The notes under the pieces: model-generated
What the model saw: only the letters and a program-made list of their open reading frames with translations
Databases searched by the model: none
Told to the model about the DNA's origin: nothing
Made by a program: the position numbers and the translations under genes
Shown here: piece by piece, positions 27,337 to 36,832 of the stretch
Position numbering within the stretch: position 1 is the first letter of the stretch
Layout: the number at the start of each line of letters is the position of its first letter
From: Pseudomonadales bacterium
GTDB lineage: Bacteria; Pseudomonadota; Gammaproteobacteria; Pseudomonadales; Ketobacteraceae
Length of the DNA stretch: 64,000 bases
Assembly (NCBI GenBank): GCA_002708905.1
Contig: PAPM01000025.1
Span: 248,001 to 312,000 of the forward strand
Direction: 5' to 3'

Positions 27337-28650
27337 TCAAGTCTTCGCGCCGAATATCCCGGCAATCGCTGCCGGATTGGAGGCAAAAAACAGATGCAAG
27401 TAGGTCGCCGTCAGCGAGCCTTGTCGATAAATTGCCTCGCCAGGTGCCGGATGTCGCTGCCGCTGACCATAAGCAATGGGTTCAGGCGTATCGATACTGG
27501 CGGAACGATGATGGGCATGTCCACGCACCAGACCTTCCGGTAAAGGGGCCGTCTGCATACCCTGGCACCCTCCCCGTTCCCGCATCACCCCCCGGCCTGC
27601 CATCAAACCGGCCATGGCAAAGTCTTCCCCCTGCAGATTGGTGATACTTTGCAGGCAATAGAGAAAGCCACCGCATTCCGCCAGAATGGGTTTGCCCTGT
27701 TGGTGCAGTGCCTGTAGCGATGCCAGCATGTCCGCGTTCGTTGCTAAGCGTTCCGCATGCAGCTCCGGGTAACCACCGGGTAGCCAAAGTGCATCGCAGT
27801 CAGGAATAGCGCGATCGACCAAAGGCGAGAAATAACGTAGCCGGGCGCCCATCTGCTGCAACAACTGTATATTGGAATCGTAGATAAAACTGAAGGCCAC
27901 ATCCTTGGCGATGGCAATGGTTTTTCCCGCCAGTAAGGGTTCCACCTTAAAGGGTTCGGCCTCAGCTTCCTGGGCCGGTGCAAACACCACCGGTGACAAT
28001 GATTCCATCCAACGCAGAATGTCCGTTTGCTCCAACAAATCGGCCCCCTGCTCGAAGCATTGTTCCAGCTCATCGGTCACCTCCTGGGCCTGCACCAAGC
28101 CCAGGTGTCGCTCAGGCAGACTAATGCCCTCCGTGCGTGGAATGGCGGCCACTAACGGCAACTCGGCGGACAGCGTTTCCTCCACCAGCTCCCGGTGCCG
28201 TTGCGAGGCACAGTTGTTGGCCACCAATCCCACCATCCGGCAATCATCCCGATGGCGAGCCAACCCTTCTGCCAGCGCTCCGGCGGTCTGCGCCATTCCC
28301 GATACATCCATCAACAACAGGATGGGGATGCCAAAGGTGGCCGCCAGATCGGCACTGGAAGGCGTGCCGTCCAACAACCCCATGGCACCTTCCACAATAA
28401 TGACGTCCGCCGCTTGGGCCGCCAGGTAAAACTGATGACGGCACCAGGCCTCCCCCGACATCCACAGATCCAGTTGCTGCACCGGCTGGCGGGAAGCCTG
28501 CTCCAGAATCTGGGGGTCAAGGTAGTCGGGGCCGGTTTTGAACACCCTCACTTTTTTACCCGTGCGTACCAGCAACCGCGCCAAAGCGGCAGTAAAGGTG
28601 GTCTTGCCCTGGCCGGAGGCCGGGGCGGAAATAAACAGGGCTAAAGTCAT
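27337..28650 (-). CDS. cobB: Cobyrinate a,c-diamide synthase
   Basis: A 437-residue enzyme of the CobB/CbiA family, which amidates the a and c carboxylates of cobyrinic acid (or its hydrogenobyrinate form) with glutamine and ATP during vitamin B12 synthesis. The N-terminal part is a dethiobiotin-synthetase-like ATP domain (ISAPASGQGKTT, 7-18; VEGAMGLLDG). The C-terminal part is a class I glutaminase with the nucleophile Cys326 in AECGGFLYC after LPGGYPELH, and a late His in RGHAHH. Length and motifs are complete. No other cobalamin gene and no cobalamin riboswitch lie nearby, so it is an isolated pathway gene. It diverges from an acyl-CoA dehydrogenase pair. Confidence 0.93.
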   Translation of the reverse strand: MTLALFISAPASGQGKTTFTAALARLLVRTGKKVRVFKTGPDYLDPQILEQASRQPVQQLDLWMSGEAWCRHQFYLAAQAADVIIVEGAMGLLDGTPSSADLAATFGIPILLLMDVSGMAQTAGALAEGLARHRDDCRMVGLVANNCASQRHRELVEETLSAELPLVAAIPRTEGISLPERHLGLVQAQEVTDELEQCFEQGADLLEQTDILRWMESLSPVVFAPAQEAEAEPFKVEPLLAGKTIAIAKDVAFSFIYDSNIQLLQQMGARLRYFSPLVDRAIPDCDALWLPGGYPELHAERLATNADMLASLQALHQQGKPILAECGGFLYCLQSITNLQGEDFAMAGLMAGRGVMRERGGCQGMQTAPLPEGLVRGHAHHRSASIDTPEPIAYGQRQRHPAPGEAIYRQGSLTATYLHLFFASNPAAIAGIFGAKT

Positions 28651-28710
28651 GGGCGGGATCCTAAGCGTTTCAGGTTGGCCATACTAGCAATCCCCACCTG
28701 GTCCGGACAA

Positions 28711-28744
28711 TTTATGCATTATATTTGCAATATAGTTGCATAAT
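28711..28744. promoter_or_regulatory. Operator-like nested repeat, copy 2
   Basis: The same A+T-rich block as at 22420-22454: TTATGC (28712-28717), central TTGCAATATA, GCATAA (28738-28743). It is one base shorter than copy 1, with about four substitutions. It lies between cobB (start 28650) and the acyl-CoA dehydrogenase gene (start 28795). A GTCCGGAC palindrome (28701-28708) is directly beside it. Confidence 0.6.
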
Positions 28745-28794
28745 ATATAACATGGCCCTATAGCGTCTTAATCCACTAATAAGAATGATGTTTT

Positions 28795-29970
28795 ATGGAT
28801 ACCCGATTCAGCAAAGACCAAATCGCCCTGCGCCAGGAGTTGCGTGACTACTTCACCAACCTCATGAGCCCCGAAAAGGTGGCGGCCTGCATGGGTAAAG
28901 AAGGGGGCCCGGTGTTCCGCGGTCTGGTGGAGCAACTGGGCAAAGACGGTATGCTGACCCTCGGCTGGCCGGAGCAATACGGTGGCAAGAATTATACTGC
29001 CATTGAGCAGCTGATCCTGTTTGAAGAGGCCTGGAAAACCCATACGCCCTTCCCTCTGATCACACTCAATTCCGTGGCGCCTTCGATCATGACCTTCGGC
29101 ACCGAGGAGCAGAAAGCGCACTTCCTGCCGCAGATATCCGCCGGTAAATGCATTTTTGCCATCGGCTATACCGAGCCTGGTTCCGGTACGGACCTGGCGT
29201 CCCTGAAAACCAAAGCGGAATTTGATGGGGAGAACTGGGTTATCAACGGCACTAAGGTGTGGACCAGTGCCGGCCACGATTGCGAATACATCTGGCTGGC
29301 CGCCCGCACCAGCAACGAAGGCAAACGCCCTTCCGACGGTATCACCCTGTTCATCGTGGATGCCAAAGACCCCGGCTACAGCCACGCACCCATCCACACC
29401 CTGGCTGGAGTGGATACCAACGTTACCTATTACGAGAACGTTAAAGTGCCACCCAGTCGGGTGGTGGGTGAGGTGAACGGCGGGTGGAAGGTCATCACCT
29501 CGCAGCTTAATCACGAGCGTATCGTGCTGGCGGCGATGTCGGTGATATCCCGCAAGCAATACGGTTATGTCCTGAACGCATTGTCCACCACGGATACCAA
29601 TGGTAAACGTGCCATCGACGATCCTCTGGTGGCCAGCAAAATGGGGGCACTCTACGCCCGCCTGCAGGCGATGGAAGTATTGAACCTGCGCAACGCCAAC
29701 ATGGTGGACGAAGATAAAATTGATGTAGGACTGGCCTCCGGCGGCAAGGTGTTCAATACCCTGGAGCAGATTCGCATATTAAGGGAACTGCAGGAACTGG
29801 CCGGTGAAGACAGTGCTGTGCAATACCCCAGCCCTGACGCCCTCTTTAGTGGCCACCTGGAATACGACTACCGAGCTGCTCAAATCATGACGGTGGGTGG
29901 TGGTGTGTTGGAAGTGATGCGTTCCATGACCGCATCCTTTGCCCTGCGCATGCCCAACACCATTGTGTAG
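28795..29970 (+). CDS. Acyl-CoA dehydrogenase, catalytic subunit of a two-gene enzyme (predicted)
   Basis: A 391-residue acyl-CoA dehydrogenase. It shows the middle-domain signatures GYTEPGSGTDLASL and WVINGTKVWTSAGHD, then QLNHERIVLAAMSV, where the Glu matches the catalytic base of isovaleryl-CoA-type enzymes, and a C-terminal MTVGGGVLEVMRSM. The Glu position used by medium-chain enzymes is Gly here. The next gene, 38 bp on, is a second dehydrogenase that lacks this Glu. That fits the alpha2beta2 acyl-CoA dehydrogenases known from steroid side-chain and ring degradation. FAD is the expected cofactor; the substrate is unknown. The ribosome site is weak. Confidence 0.88.
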   Translation: MDTRFSKDQIALRQELRDYFTNLMSPEKVAACMGKEGGPVFRGLVEQLGKDGMLTLGWPEQYGGKNYTAIEQLILFEEAWKTHTPFPLITLNSVAPSIMTFGTEEQKAHFLPQISAGKCIFAIGYTEPGSGTDLASLKTKAEFDGENWVINGTKVWTSAGHDCEYIWLAARTSNEGKRPSDGITLFIVDAKDPGYSHAPIHTLAGVDTNVTYYENVKVPPSRVVGEVNGGWKVITSQLNHERIVLAAMSVISRKQYGYVLNALSTTDTNGKRAIDDPLVASKMGALYARLQAMEVLNLRNANMVDEDKIDVGLASGGKVFNTLEQIRILRELQELAGEDSAVQYPSPDALFSGHLEYDYRAAQIMTVGGGVLEVMRSMTASFALRMPNTIV

Positions 29971-30008
29971 CCAGCACGAAGCGAAGGTGGAATGAGGAGT
30001 AGGCAACC

Positions 30009-31148
30009 ATGAATTTTAACTACAACGAAGATCAGCAATCCATTCAGGATGTAGCCATTCGCATGTTTCGCGACCTGTGCGGCGATGAAGCCATCCGCAA
30101 CCTGTACAAGCAGGAACAGCCTCTGCACACCGAGCTCTGGCAGCAGGTTGCCCAAAGCGGTTTACTGGGCGCCGCATTGCCAACGGATGTAGGCGGCTCA
30201 GCAATGGGCATGACAGAACTGTGCCTGATTCTGGAACAACAGGGTAAAGCGGTAGCTCCCCTTCCGGTTCTGGAATCCGTGGTGGAGGCGGCTCTGCCCA
30301 TCGCCCGCTTTGCAGCGGAAGATTTAAAACAAAAACTGCTGCCATCGGTCATCAGCGGTGACCTGATTTTGTCGGCAGTGCGCCCCTATCAGGGTTTACA
30401 GAATCGCCAGCCGTTAACCGCAACCGCCCAGGGTGAACACTGGTGCCTGAATGGTTACAGCAATCTGGTGGGATACGCGCATTACGCCGGCGGTTTTCTG
30501 GTAACTGCCCAACTGGAAGACGGCGGTCACTGGATAGGTTATGTGAATGCCGGCAGTGAAGGCCTTCACATTACGCAACAGCGAGCCACCAATGGCGAGG
30601 CCAGCGGCCATATCCAGTTCAATCAGGTTACCGTTACTGCAGATAACCTGATCGCTACCCACAATGAAGCCGAATCGCTGCTGCAGTGGCAGCGCCAACA
30701 CACTTTTGCCGCCATGGCAGCGTTGCAGTTGGGCGTACTGCAGGAAGGCCTGCGCCGGGCAGCGGAGTATACCACCGAGCGCACGCAGTTTGGGAAACCG
30801 CTGGGGGCCTTCCAGGCCGTATCACAGCAAGCAGCGGACGGCTATATGGCCATTGAAGCTTTACGGGGCGTGTACTGGCGTCTGCTGGATATTCTGGATA
30901 ACGGCAATGCCGATGATCTGGAAGCCAATATCACCGCCCACAGCGTTAAATACTGGATTTGCGAGTCCGGCCACATTGCCGCCCATATTTTCCTCCATTT
31001 ACATGGTGGTATCGGGCAGGATCTGGACTACCCCGTGCATCGTTTTTTCAGCTGGGCGAAAAAGAACGAATCCTACCTGGGCGGCGCTGATCAACAGGCA
31101 GCACTCCTGGGTAAACTGATTCAATCCAATCCCGCAGCATTGCTGTAA
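30009..31148 (+). CDS. Acyl-CoA dehydrogenase-like partner subunit
   Basis: A 379-residue acyl-CoA dehydrogenase with a divergent middle domain (the usual TEPGSGSD block is replaced by VRPYQGLQNRQ). The N-terminal helices (NEDQQSIQDVAIRMF) and the C-terminal four-helix domain (ERTQFGKPLGAFQAVSQQAADGYMAIE, HLHGGIG) are kept. The position of the catalytic Glu seen in the preceding gene is occupied by Arg/Gln (QWQRQHTFAAMA). It is therefore probably the non-catalytic half of a heteromeric enzyme. GAGGAG precedes the ATG, and a strong terminator follows, closing the two-gene operon. Confidence 0.87.
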   Translation: MNFNYNEDQQSIQDVAIRMFRDLCGDEAIRNLYKQEQPLHTELWQQVAQSGLLGAALPTDVGGSAMGMTELCLILEQQGKAVAPLPVLESVVEAALPIARFAAEDLKQKLLPSVISGDLILSAVRPYQGLQNRQPLTATAQGEHWCLNGYSNLVGYAHYAGGFLVTAQLEDGGHWIGYVNAGSEGLHITQQRATNGEASGHIQFNQVTVTADNLIATHNEAESLLQWQRQHTFAAMAALQLGVLQEGLRRAAEYTTERTQFGKPLGAFQAVSQQAADGYMAIEALRGVYWRLLDILDNGNADDLEANITAHSVKYWICESGHIAAHIFLHLHGGIGQDLDYPVHRFFSWAKKNESYLGGADQQAALLGKLIQSNPAALL

Positions 31149-31162
31149 AAGCAGCAAGCAAT

Positions 31163-31201
31163 AGCATAAAGAAGGGCACATTACGTGCCCTTCTTTATGC
31201 T
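31163..31201. terminator. Strong bidirectional terminator
   Basis: A perfect 17-bp stem: AGCATAAAGAAGGGCAC (31163-31179), loop ATTAC, GTGCCCTTCTTTATGCT (31185-31201). The G+C core is followed by TTCTTT on both strands. It separates the acyl-CoA dehydrogenase operon from the convergent ggpS gene. Confidence 0.85.
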
Positions 31202-31271
31202 CTATCTGTGTAATTGTTTTACGTAGCCGTCAGCGCACTGCCTTGATGCAACTTCCATCATTCTACTTCCA

Positions 31272-33554
31272 TCAGGCTACTTTCGGCTTTTTTACCGCAT
31301 CAGCATCGAACTCCAACAAGGTAGACTGACTGTCCTTCACCGCGGCAAAGAAGTCCTCACCCCACTGCTGGATATCAAAGTGAGAAACGATATCAAAGGC
31401 TTCACGAATCCGCGCACGGGCTTCGTCCTTGTTCATGGTCAACCCAAGATAACAGGCATTCACCATTTCCTGCTGGTCATAAGGATTAGCCAATACGGCT
31501 CCCCGCAATTCCGCAGCGGCACCGGCGAATTCCGACAGCACCAGCACACCATTGCCCTCCGTCATGCCCTGGGCGGCTATATATTCCTTCGCCACCAGAT
31601 TCAGGCCATCCCGCAACGGGGTTATCCACATAACGTCTGCAACCGTGTAATAGGCCACCAGCTCCTCGAAGGGGAAAGCACGGAAGAAGAATTGCACCGG
31701 CGTCCACCCCACTTTCGCAAACCGGCCATTGATGCGACCCACTGCCTGCTCAATCTGGGTTTGCAGTTTGCGATAAATCGTCATCTCCTGCGCAGCCGGA
31801 ACACATACCATAAACAGTGACACTTTCGCCTGCAGTTCATCGTGTTCTTCCAGCAAACGTTCATAGGCTTGCAGCTTTTCCAGAATACCCTTGGTGTAAT
31901 CCAGACGCTCCACCGACAGGATCAACTTGGTACGGCTGAATTCATAACGCAACTGCGCCATTTTGGCCTGAATACCCGGATCGTCCAATGCCCTTGATAC
32001 CCGATTCAAATCCAGCCCCACCGGATGGGCCACCAGGCGAATACGGCGGTCGTAGACCTGGATTTCCGAAGTCATCTCGTCCAGCCCCACGGCACATCCG
32101 TAAGTAAGAAAACGGGGTGCGCAATTCACTTTTGACTTCACTTCCACCGGCATTACGCCACGGGCCACATCCACAAAGTTTTCCGCCTGACGGGGAATAT
32201 GGAAGCCAATTACATCACATTGCATCAGGCTGCCGATAATCTGTTTACGCCAGGGCAATACGTTGAACACGTCAGCCGAGGGAAAGTAGGTGTGGTGAAA
32301 GAAGGCAATGGTTACGTCAGGCCGCATCTCCCGCAGGAACGCCGGCACCATCCACAGGTTGTAATCATGAATCCAGATCGTTGCACCTTCTGCTGCTTCG
32401 CGGGCCGTACGTTCGGCAAAGGCGCGATTCACCTTGAGGAAAACCTCCCAATGGTCTTCACGGAAATTGGCCCGTTCCCAGAACGTATGCAGGGTGGGCC
32501 AGAACGCTTCCTTGGAAAAACGCTTATAGAAAATGTCCACTTCCTTTTTGGTGAGCGGTACTCTGGCGGCCACCAGGTGAGGATATTGCTCGGCATCCAC
32601 TTCGGTATGGGTTTCAAAACTACGGCCTTTACCCTCATGAATGGACCATGCCACCCAGGAACCGGGTTTATCATCGGCAAAGAAACTCAGCAGGGTGGGA
32701 ATGATACCATTGGGCGACTTTGGTCGACGCCGAATAATCTGGCCGTTTTCTTCAATTTCTTCATAGGGAAGTCGGTGATATACGATCACCAGATCCGATT
32801 TTCCGGGCTCCAGTACATCATGGGTTTCGGCATCAATGCCTTTGGTTCCCAGAAAACCAAAGTGCTCAATAGCTTCCAGAATGCCGCCGCAACCTGGAGC
32901 GTCTGCGTGCAATACACGGGTGGAATGCTCAGTGGCAACCAACAACCCTCTTTCGGAAGCGCCCACACAGACGCCATGGTATCCCTGCTCAAACAGGGAA
33001 AGATCATTCAGGGTGTCGCCCGCCACTAATACCAGGGAGGGATCTATTTCCAGGTGCTCCACCAGGTTCTTCAGGGTGCGCCCTTTATTCACCCCCCGAG
33101 GCAACACATCCAGGAATTTATTGGATGAATACAACAGATCGCAGTTCAGGTCCTCTTCAACAATCTTTCTCAGCTCGTCACTGATGGCATCCTCTGTACA
33201 GAAATAGGAGCAGCGACGCTCCTGGGGTACTTCCTGGCGCTGTAACCCGTCCAGGTGCGCGACCGCATCCTCCACCAGGCGCTCGCCCGGCCAGATGTTA
33301 TCGATTTCCCCCTGAATAGCCTGCACAGGCTGCTGGGTGTGACCATCCACGACCGTTCCGCCCACGTCACAAATGATGTAATCAGGTTGCGGCAACGTGG
33401 GATCTGCCAGCAACGGCAACACGTTTTCCAAACCGCGTCCCGTAACGAAGACCAATTGGATTTCCGGGTGAGAAGCCACCAGTTGATACAACTTTAAACG
33501 ACTATCTGGATCACCGGCTAAAAAGGTTCCATCTAGGTCGGTTGCTAAAAGCAT
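31272..33554 (-). CDS. ggpS: Bifunctional glucosylglycerol-phosphate synthase/phosphatase (GgpPS)
   Basis: A 760-residue fusion. Residues 1-250 are a HAD phosphatase (DLDGT at 6-10, [33 protein letters not shown]). Residues about 255-745 are a GT20 glycosyltransferase, beginning [12 protein letters not shown] and [16 protein letters not shown], both typical of glucosylglycerol-phosphate synthase rather than Ots[35 protein letters not shown] and [10 protein letters not shown] follow. The enzyme makes glucosylglycerol phosphate from ADP-glucose and glycerol 3-phosphate and removes the phosphate, giving an osmolyte. Known heterotrophic GgpPS proteins share this HAD-first order and size. AGGAGG precedes the ATG. 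Trehalose-6-phosphate synthesis is the alternative. Confidence 0.82.
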   Translation of the reverse strand: MLLATDLDGTFLAGDPDSRLKLYQLVASHPEIQLVFVTGRGLENVLPLLADPTLPQPDYIICDVGGTVVDGHTQQPVQAIQGEIDNIWPGERLVEDAVAHLDGLQRQEVPQERRCSYFCTEDAISDELRKIVEEDLNCDLLYSSNKFLDVLPRGVNKGRTLKNLVEHLEIDPSLVLVAGDTLNDLSLFEQGYHGVCVGASERGLLVATEHSTRVLHADAPGCGGILEAIEHFGFLGTKGIDAETHDVLEPGKSDLVIVYHRLPYEEIEENGQIIRRRPKSPNGIIPTLLSFFADDKPGSWVAWSIHEGKGRSFETHTEVDAEQYPHLVAARVPLTKKEVDIFYKRFSKEAFWPTLHTFWERANFREDHWEVFLKVNRAFAERTAREAAEGATIWIHDYNLWMVPAFLREMRPDVTIAFFHHTYFPSADVFNVLPWRKQIIGSLMQCDVIGFHIPRQAENFVDVARGVMPVEVKSKVNCAPRFLTYGCAVGLDEMTSEIQVYDRRIRLVAHPVGLDLNRVSRALDDPGIQAKMAQLRYEFSRTKLILSVERLDYTKGILEKLQAYERLLEEHDELQAKVSLFMVCVPAAQEMTIYRKLQTQIEQAVGRINGRFAKVGWTPVQFFFRAFPFEELVAYYTVADVMWITPLRDGLNLVAKEYIAAQGMTEGNGVLVLSEFAGAAAELRGAVLANPYDQQEMVNACYLGLTMNKDEARARIREAFDIVSHFDIQQWGEDFFAAVKDSQSTLLEFDADAVKKPKVA

Positions 33555-33949
33555 TGTTTCCTCCTGATTGGTGGGCCCGGTGGGGGCAAATAACGCGTGT
33601 ACGCTTTCACCACCCTCCCGTGCCGCTCAGCACTGGTTTGTGTCAGGAGATCAGAAAGCTACGCGCTTAGTGCTGCGAGAAAGCACGAAGATTTAGTACC
33701 AGAACAAGCGTTGGTTGGCTTCCGCTGGTTTGAGAAGGTGACCATCCACCACACACACCTTGGCTCGAGCTCCAGACACTGATCACATTATTACAAGCAA
33801 AAAATGCACCATAACGGTTCACAACAACCCCCGACCAGACCGCATCCCGCGGCCCACGGGCATTACAGCGAACAAAAAATTTCTATCAAACACCTGCAAC
33901 AGCAAAAACAAATGTCGTATCTGCAACGCCACAGTGCATTTTGTCGCGG
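33555..33949. other. 395-bp gene-free region upstream of ggpS
   Basis: No convincing coding sequence or RNA gene is visible. Short open frames here lack ribosome sites and family resemblance. It should contain the ggpS promoter and leader on the minus strand, because ggpS is separated by this unusual gap from the GH13 gene in front of it. The half next to the GH13 gene is A-rich on the plus strand. The leader next to ggpS is G+C-rich and could fold, and a small regulatory RNA cannot be excluded. Confidence 0.4.
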
Positions 33950-35392
33950 TCAGCCCTGAAATGTTTGTTCTGAGCCGTCCGCTTCGTCTATATAGGTTAT
34001 GGTCGAAGTGTTAAAATTCAAGTCTACGAACAGATGACAATAATGCTCGCCATGCCGCCATGCCATCGCCACACTGGAATCGTTGGAATAATTCAGTTCA
34101 AAACGACCCTGAAACGCAGGGTAATTACTTCGGAAACGCATTAGGCGCAACAGTCGCTGCACTACCGGCTTTTCCATCGCTGCATCAATCTCATCCAGTG
34201 TATAGAACTTTCGATTGATATCCCGCAACTCACCGGTGCTGTCCATTAAATCACGATCATTTTCGCCGGCCAACAAACCAACATAATAGACCTGTGGGAT
34301 ACCCGGTGCAAAAAACTGGATAGCGCGAGCTGCAATATAAGCATCATCATTCTGCATCATTGCATCGTAGAATGTACAGGTCAGCTGATAAATAGCACCC
34401 ACACTATGCACATTGGCAGCTGAGCGCCGCAGAATGGGGTCCGCACTGCGAGCGTCAATATTATCAATCAGGTCCTTGATCTTGTCGTCCGGCAACACGC
34501 CTTCAACATCCGGAATACAAATTCCATCGTGAGTATCCAACACGGTCACCATATTGCGGGGACACATTCGTAGCCAGTTTTTCAGGTAAACACTATTGGC
34601 ATCCAACAGAGAATACAGCAGCAATGGTGGTAAAGCGAATCCATAGGGATGCATATTGCGACGGGAAATAGCGTATTGATAACTGGTGTGATCGTGCACC
34701 TCCGGCAAACAGGCAGCACCATGCCGTTGCGCCACTTCGTTGATCCACTCCAGCAATCGATAAACATCCGGTTCCACCAGAAAGCAGCTGGTGCCGATTT
34801 TTTTGGTGGTGTAACCAAACGCATCCAACCGGAACAACTTAACGCCTTTGTTGGCCAGAAAATGGATGTAACGCTCCATCAACTGATAGGTTTTTTCCGA
34901 CTGATAGTTCAGGTCAATCTGGCGTTCCGTAAACGTACACCATACAGATGCAGAGGTACCATCAGCAAAGGTCACCCTGCGGAAAGGCTCTTTCTCCTTC
35001 CTGATATGAATTTTCGCCAAATCATCCGGACTGATTTCCCCCAGTTTCTCCACATGCACAAACAGGTCTGCATATTCCGATTCAAAGCCATTGACCAGGA
35101 AATCCTTAAATTCTTCCGACTCGTCGGAAATGTGATTCACGGTTAAATCAGCGCACAGGTCGTATTTACTGGAGATGCGTTCAATGTCATCCCAGGTACC
35201 AAAGGCAGGGTCAACTAATTCGTGACTGAGTGGAGAAAAGCCACCATCGGCGTTGGAGGGGTAGAAAGGAAGTATATGTACACCACCGATGGCGTCGTGC
35301 AGGTGCTTCTCAATCACCTTGTTCAAATCACGGAGATTGTCACCTAATCGATTTGGATAGCAGATCAGTTGAACCGCGTTACGCAATGACAT
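33950..35392 (-). CDS. GH13_18 sucrose-phosphorylase-family enzyme (probable glucosylglycerol phosphorylase)
   Basis: A 480-residue GH13 subfamily 18 protein. It begins RNAVQLICYPNRLGDNLRDL, typical of sucrose phosphorylases. The nucleophile Asp is in FRLDAFGY, the acid/base Glu in CLPEVHDH and the third Asp in VLDTHDG. The family splits glucosides with phosphate to give glucose 1-phosphate. A branch of the family, known from Marinobacter, prefers glucosylglycerol. The adjacent ggpS gene makes that substrate the best guess here. GGGAG precedes the ATG. It follows doeC by 69 bp on the same strand, so it may be read with the ectoine operon. Sucrose or sucrose-6-phosphate specificity remains possible. 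Confidence 0.8.
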   Translation of the reverse strand: MSLRNAVQLICYPNRLGDNLRDLNKVIEKHLHDAIGGVHILPFYPSNADGGFSPLSHELVDPAFGTWDDIERISSKYDLCADLTVNHISDESEEFKDFLVNGFESEYADLFVHVEKLGEISPDDLAKIHIRKEKEPFRRVTFADGTSASVWCTFTERQIDLNYQSEKTYQLMERYIHFLANKGVKLFRLDAFGYTTKKIGTSCFLVEPDVYRLLEWINEVAQRHGAACLPEVHDHTSYQYAISRRNMHPYGFALPPLLLYSLLDANSVYLKNWLRMCPRNMVTVLDTHDGICIPDVEGVLPDDKIKDLIDNIDARSADPILRRSAANVHSVGAIYQLTCTFYDAMMQNDDAYIAARAIQFFAPGIPQVYYVGLLAGENDRDLMDSTGELRDINRKFYTLDEIDAAMEKPVVQRLLRLMRFRSNYPAFQGRFELNYSNDSSVAMAWRHGEHYCHLFVDLNFNTSTITYIDEADGSEQTFQG

Positions 35393-35461
35393 GCATCACT
35401 CCCGTTGCAAATGCAGATGCTTTTTTACCATACCGATTTCAAAACCGGTGTGCAAATGAAC

Positions 35462-36823
35462 TCAGGCTATCCAGATCTGTTGAACATTGACAAACTCTCT
35501 GATGCCGTGGGGCCCTAGCTCACGCCCGTAACCGGAACGACCAATACCACCGGACGGCAGGCGGGGGTCGGTTTTCACAATACCGTTGACAGCAATCTGG
35601 CCGGATTCGAGCGTCGTGATCGCTTGGGCAATGGCTTCCTGATTGCTGGTCCAGATGCTGGCACCCAATCCATACTCGGTGGCATTTGCCAGGGTCAAGG
35701 CGTCATTCAGATCGGCTACCGGTGTAACCGATAACACGGGCCCAAACGTTTCCTCCTCGAATGCGGCCATTCCAGGCCTCACATCCAACAGCAGAGTTGG
35801 CGGGTAGAAAAAGCCGGGGCCAGGGAAAATATCACCGCCCAGAATACAACGGGCGCCCGCCTCAATAGTGGCCGTTACCTGGTGATGCAAATTGTCCCGC
35901 AGGTCGGAACGGGCTAATGGTCCCAACTGGTTGCGCTCATCTCTCGGGTCACCCATAGTGATGTTGGAAAAGCGGGTATACAGTTTTTCGCAAAACTCGT
36001 CATAAATACTCTCCTCCACCAACAGCCGCTTGGCGGCAATGCAAGACTGTCCGGCATTGATCATGCGCGACAGCGTCACCACTTCCGCTGCCTTGTCCAG
36101 ATCTGCGTCAGCCATTACGATGCAGGGGTCGGAACCTCCCAGCTCCAGCACGGCAGGTTTCAATCCCGCCGCAGCCCGCGCCGCCACCTTTTGCCCAGCA
36201 ACACTGGAACCGGTAAAGGACACCGCTTTCACCTTCGGGTGGTCAATGGCTGCTGCCACGTCAATGGTGGCAATGGGCAAATTGGCCATCACGTTTTGAG
36301 GTAAGCCGGCGCCATAAAACAACTCGGTCAATAACCGGGCTGTGGCAGGCACATTCGGATCGGCCTTCATCACGCAGGTATTACCTGCCATTAACGCCGG
36401 CGCCAAAAAACGCATCGCCAACCATACCGGCGCATTCCAGGGCAAAATTCCCAATACCGTGCCCAGGGGCGGATACTGCACAAAGCTGCTGCTGGCGTCC
36501 GAATCCAAGAACTCCGGTGCCAGGAATTTTTCCGCGTGCTCTGCATAGTATTCTGCACAGGCAGCGCCCTTTTCCACTTCACCCAGGCCTTCCGCAACAG
36601 GCTTACCCATTTCCAAGGCCATCAGGTCAGCCAGCTCCACTTTGGCATCGCGCATGGCACTGGCCATTTTTCCCAGATACTCCGCCCGCTCGCCAAACGA
36701 CTTGCTGCGCCATTCCGAGAAACCCTCGGCCACCTGATCGATGACCTGGCCGGCAACCTCCGGCGCCAACGGCTTTATACCCGGCAGCGACTCCCCTGTA
36801 GTAGGATTGGTTGGTGCTAACAT
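35462..36823 (-). CDS. doeC: Aspartate-semialdehyde dehydrogenase of ectoine catabolism
   Basis: A 453-residue aldehyde dehydrogenase. Catalytic Glu is in LELGGSDP and the nucleophilic Cys in NAGQSCIAAKR; NAD-binding PWNAP and SFTGSSVAGQ are present, and EEETFGPVLSV follows. The sequence is closest in style to NAD(P) succinate-semialdehyde dehydrogenases, which DoeC proteins resemble. As the last gene of the doeB-doeD-doeA-doeC operon it should oxidise L-aspartate semialdehyde to aspartate. AAGGAG precedes the ATG. It starts 9 bp after the doeA stop. Without the context it could only be called a semialdehyde dehydrogenase. Confidence 0.85.
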   Translation of the reverse strand: MLAPTNPTTGESLPGIKPLAPEVAGQVIDQVAEGFSEWRSKSFGERAEYLGKMASAMRDAKVELADLMALEMGKPVAEGLGEVEKGAACAEYYAEHAEKFLAPEFLDSDASSSFVQYPPLGTVLGILPWNAPVWLAMRFLAPALMAGNTCVMKADPNVPATARLLTELFYGAGLPQNVMANLPIATIDVAAAIDHPKVKAVSFTGSSVAGQKVAARAAAGLKPAVLELGGSDPCIVMADADLDKAAEVVTLSRMINAGQSCIAAKRLLVEESIYDEFCEKLYTRFSNITMGDPRDERNQLGPLARSDLRDNLHHQVTATIEAGARCILGGDIFPGPGFFYPPTLLLDVRPGMAAFEEETFGPVLSVTPVADLNDALTLANATEYGLGASIWTSNQEAIAQAITTLESGQIAVNGIVKTDPRLPSGGIGRSGYGRELGPHGIREFVNVQQIWIA

Positions 36824-36832
36824 AAAATCTCC

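Noticed and set aside
28651-28794. Cobalamin riboswitch upstream of cobB
   Set aside because: The gap of 144 bp is too short and A+T-rich, and no B12-box-like sequence is visible.
31272-33554. Trehalose-6-phosphate synthase/phosphatase (OtsA-OtsB fusion)
   Set aside because: The HAD domain comes first and the GT20 part has the YHRLPYEE and [11 protein letters not shown] blocks typical of glucosylglycerol-phosphate synthase; the neighbouring GH13_18 phosphorylase fits too. Kept only as an alternative.
33597-33782. A 61-codon frame in the gap upstream of ggpS
   Set aside because: No ribosome site, Cys/His/Arg-rich text and no resemblance to any protein; more likely leader or promoter DNA.
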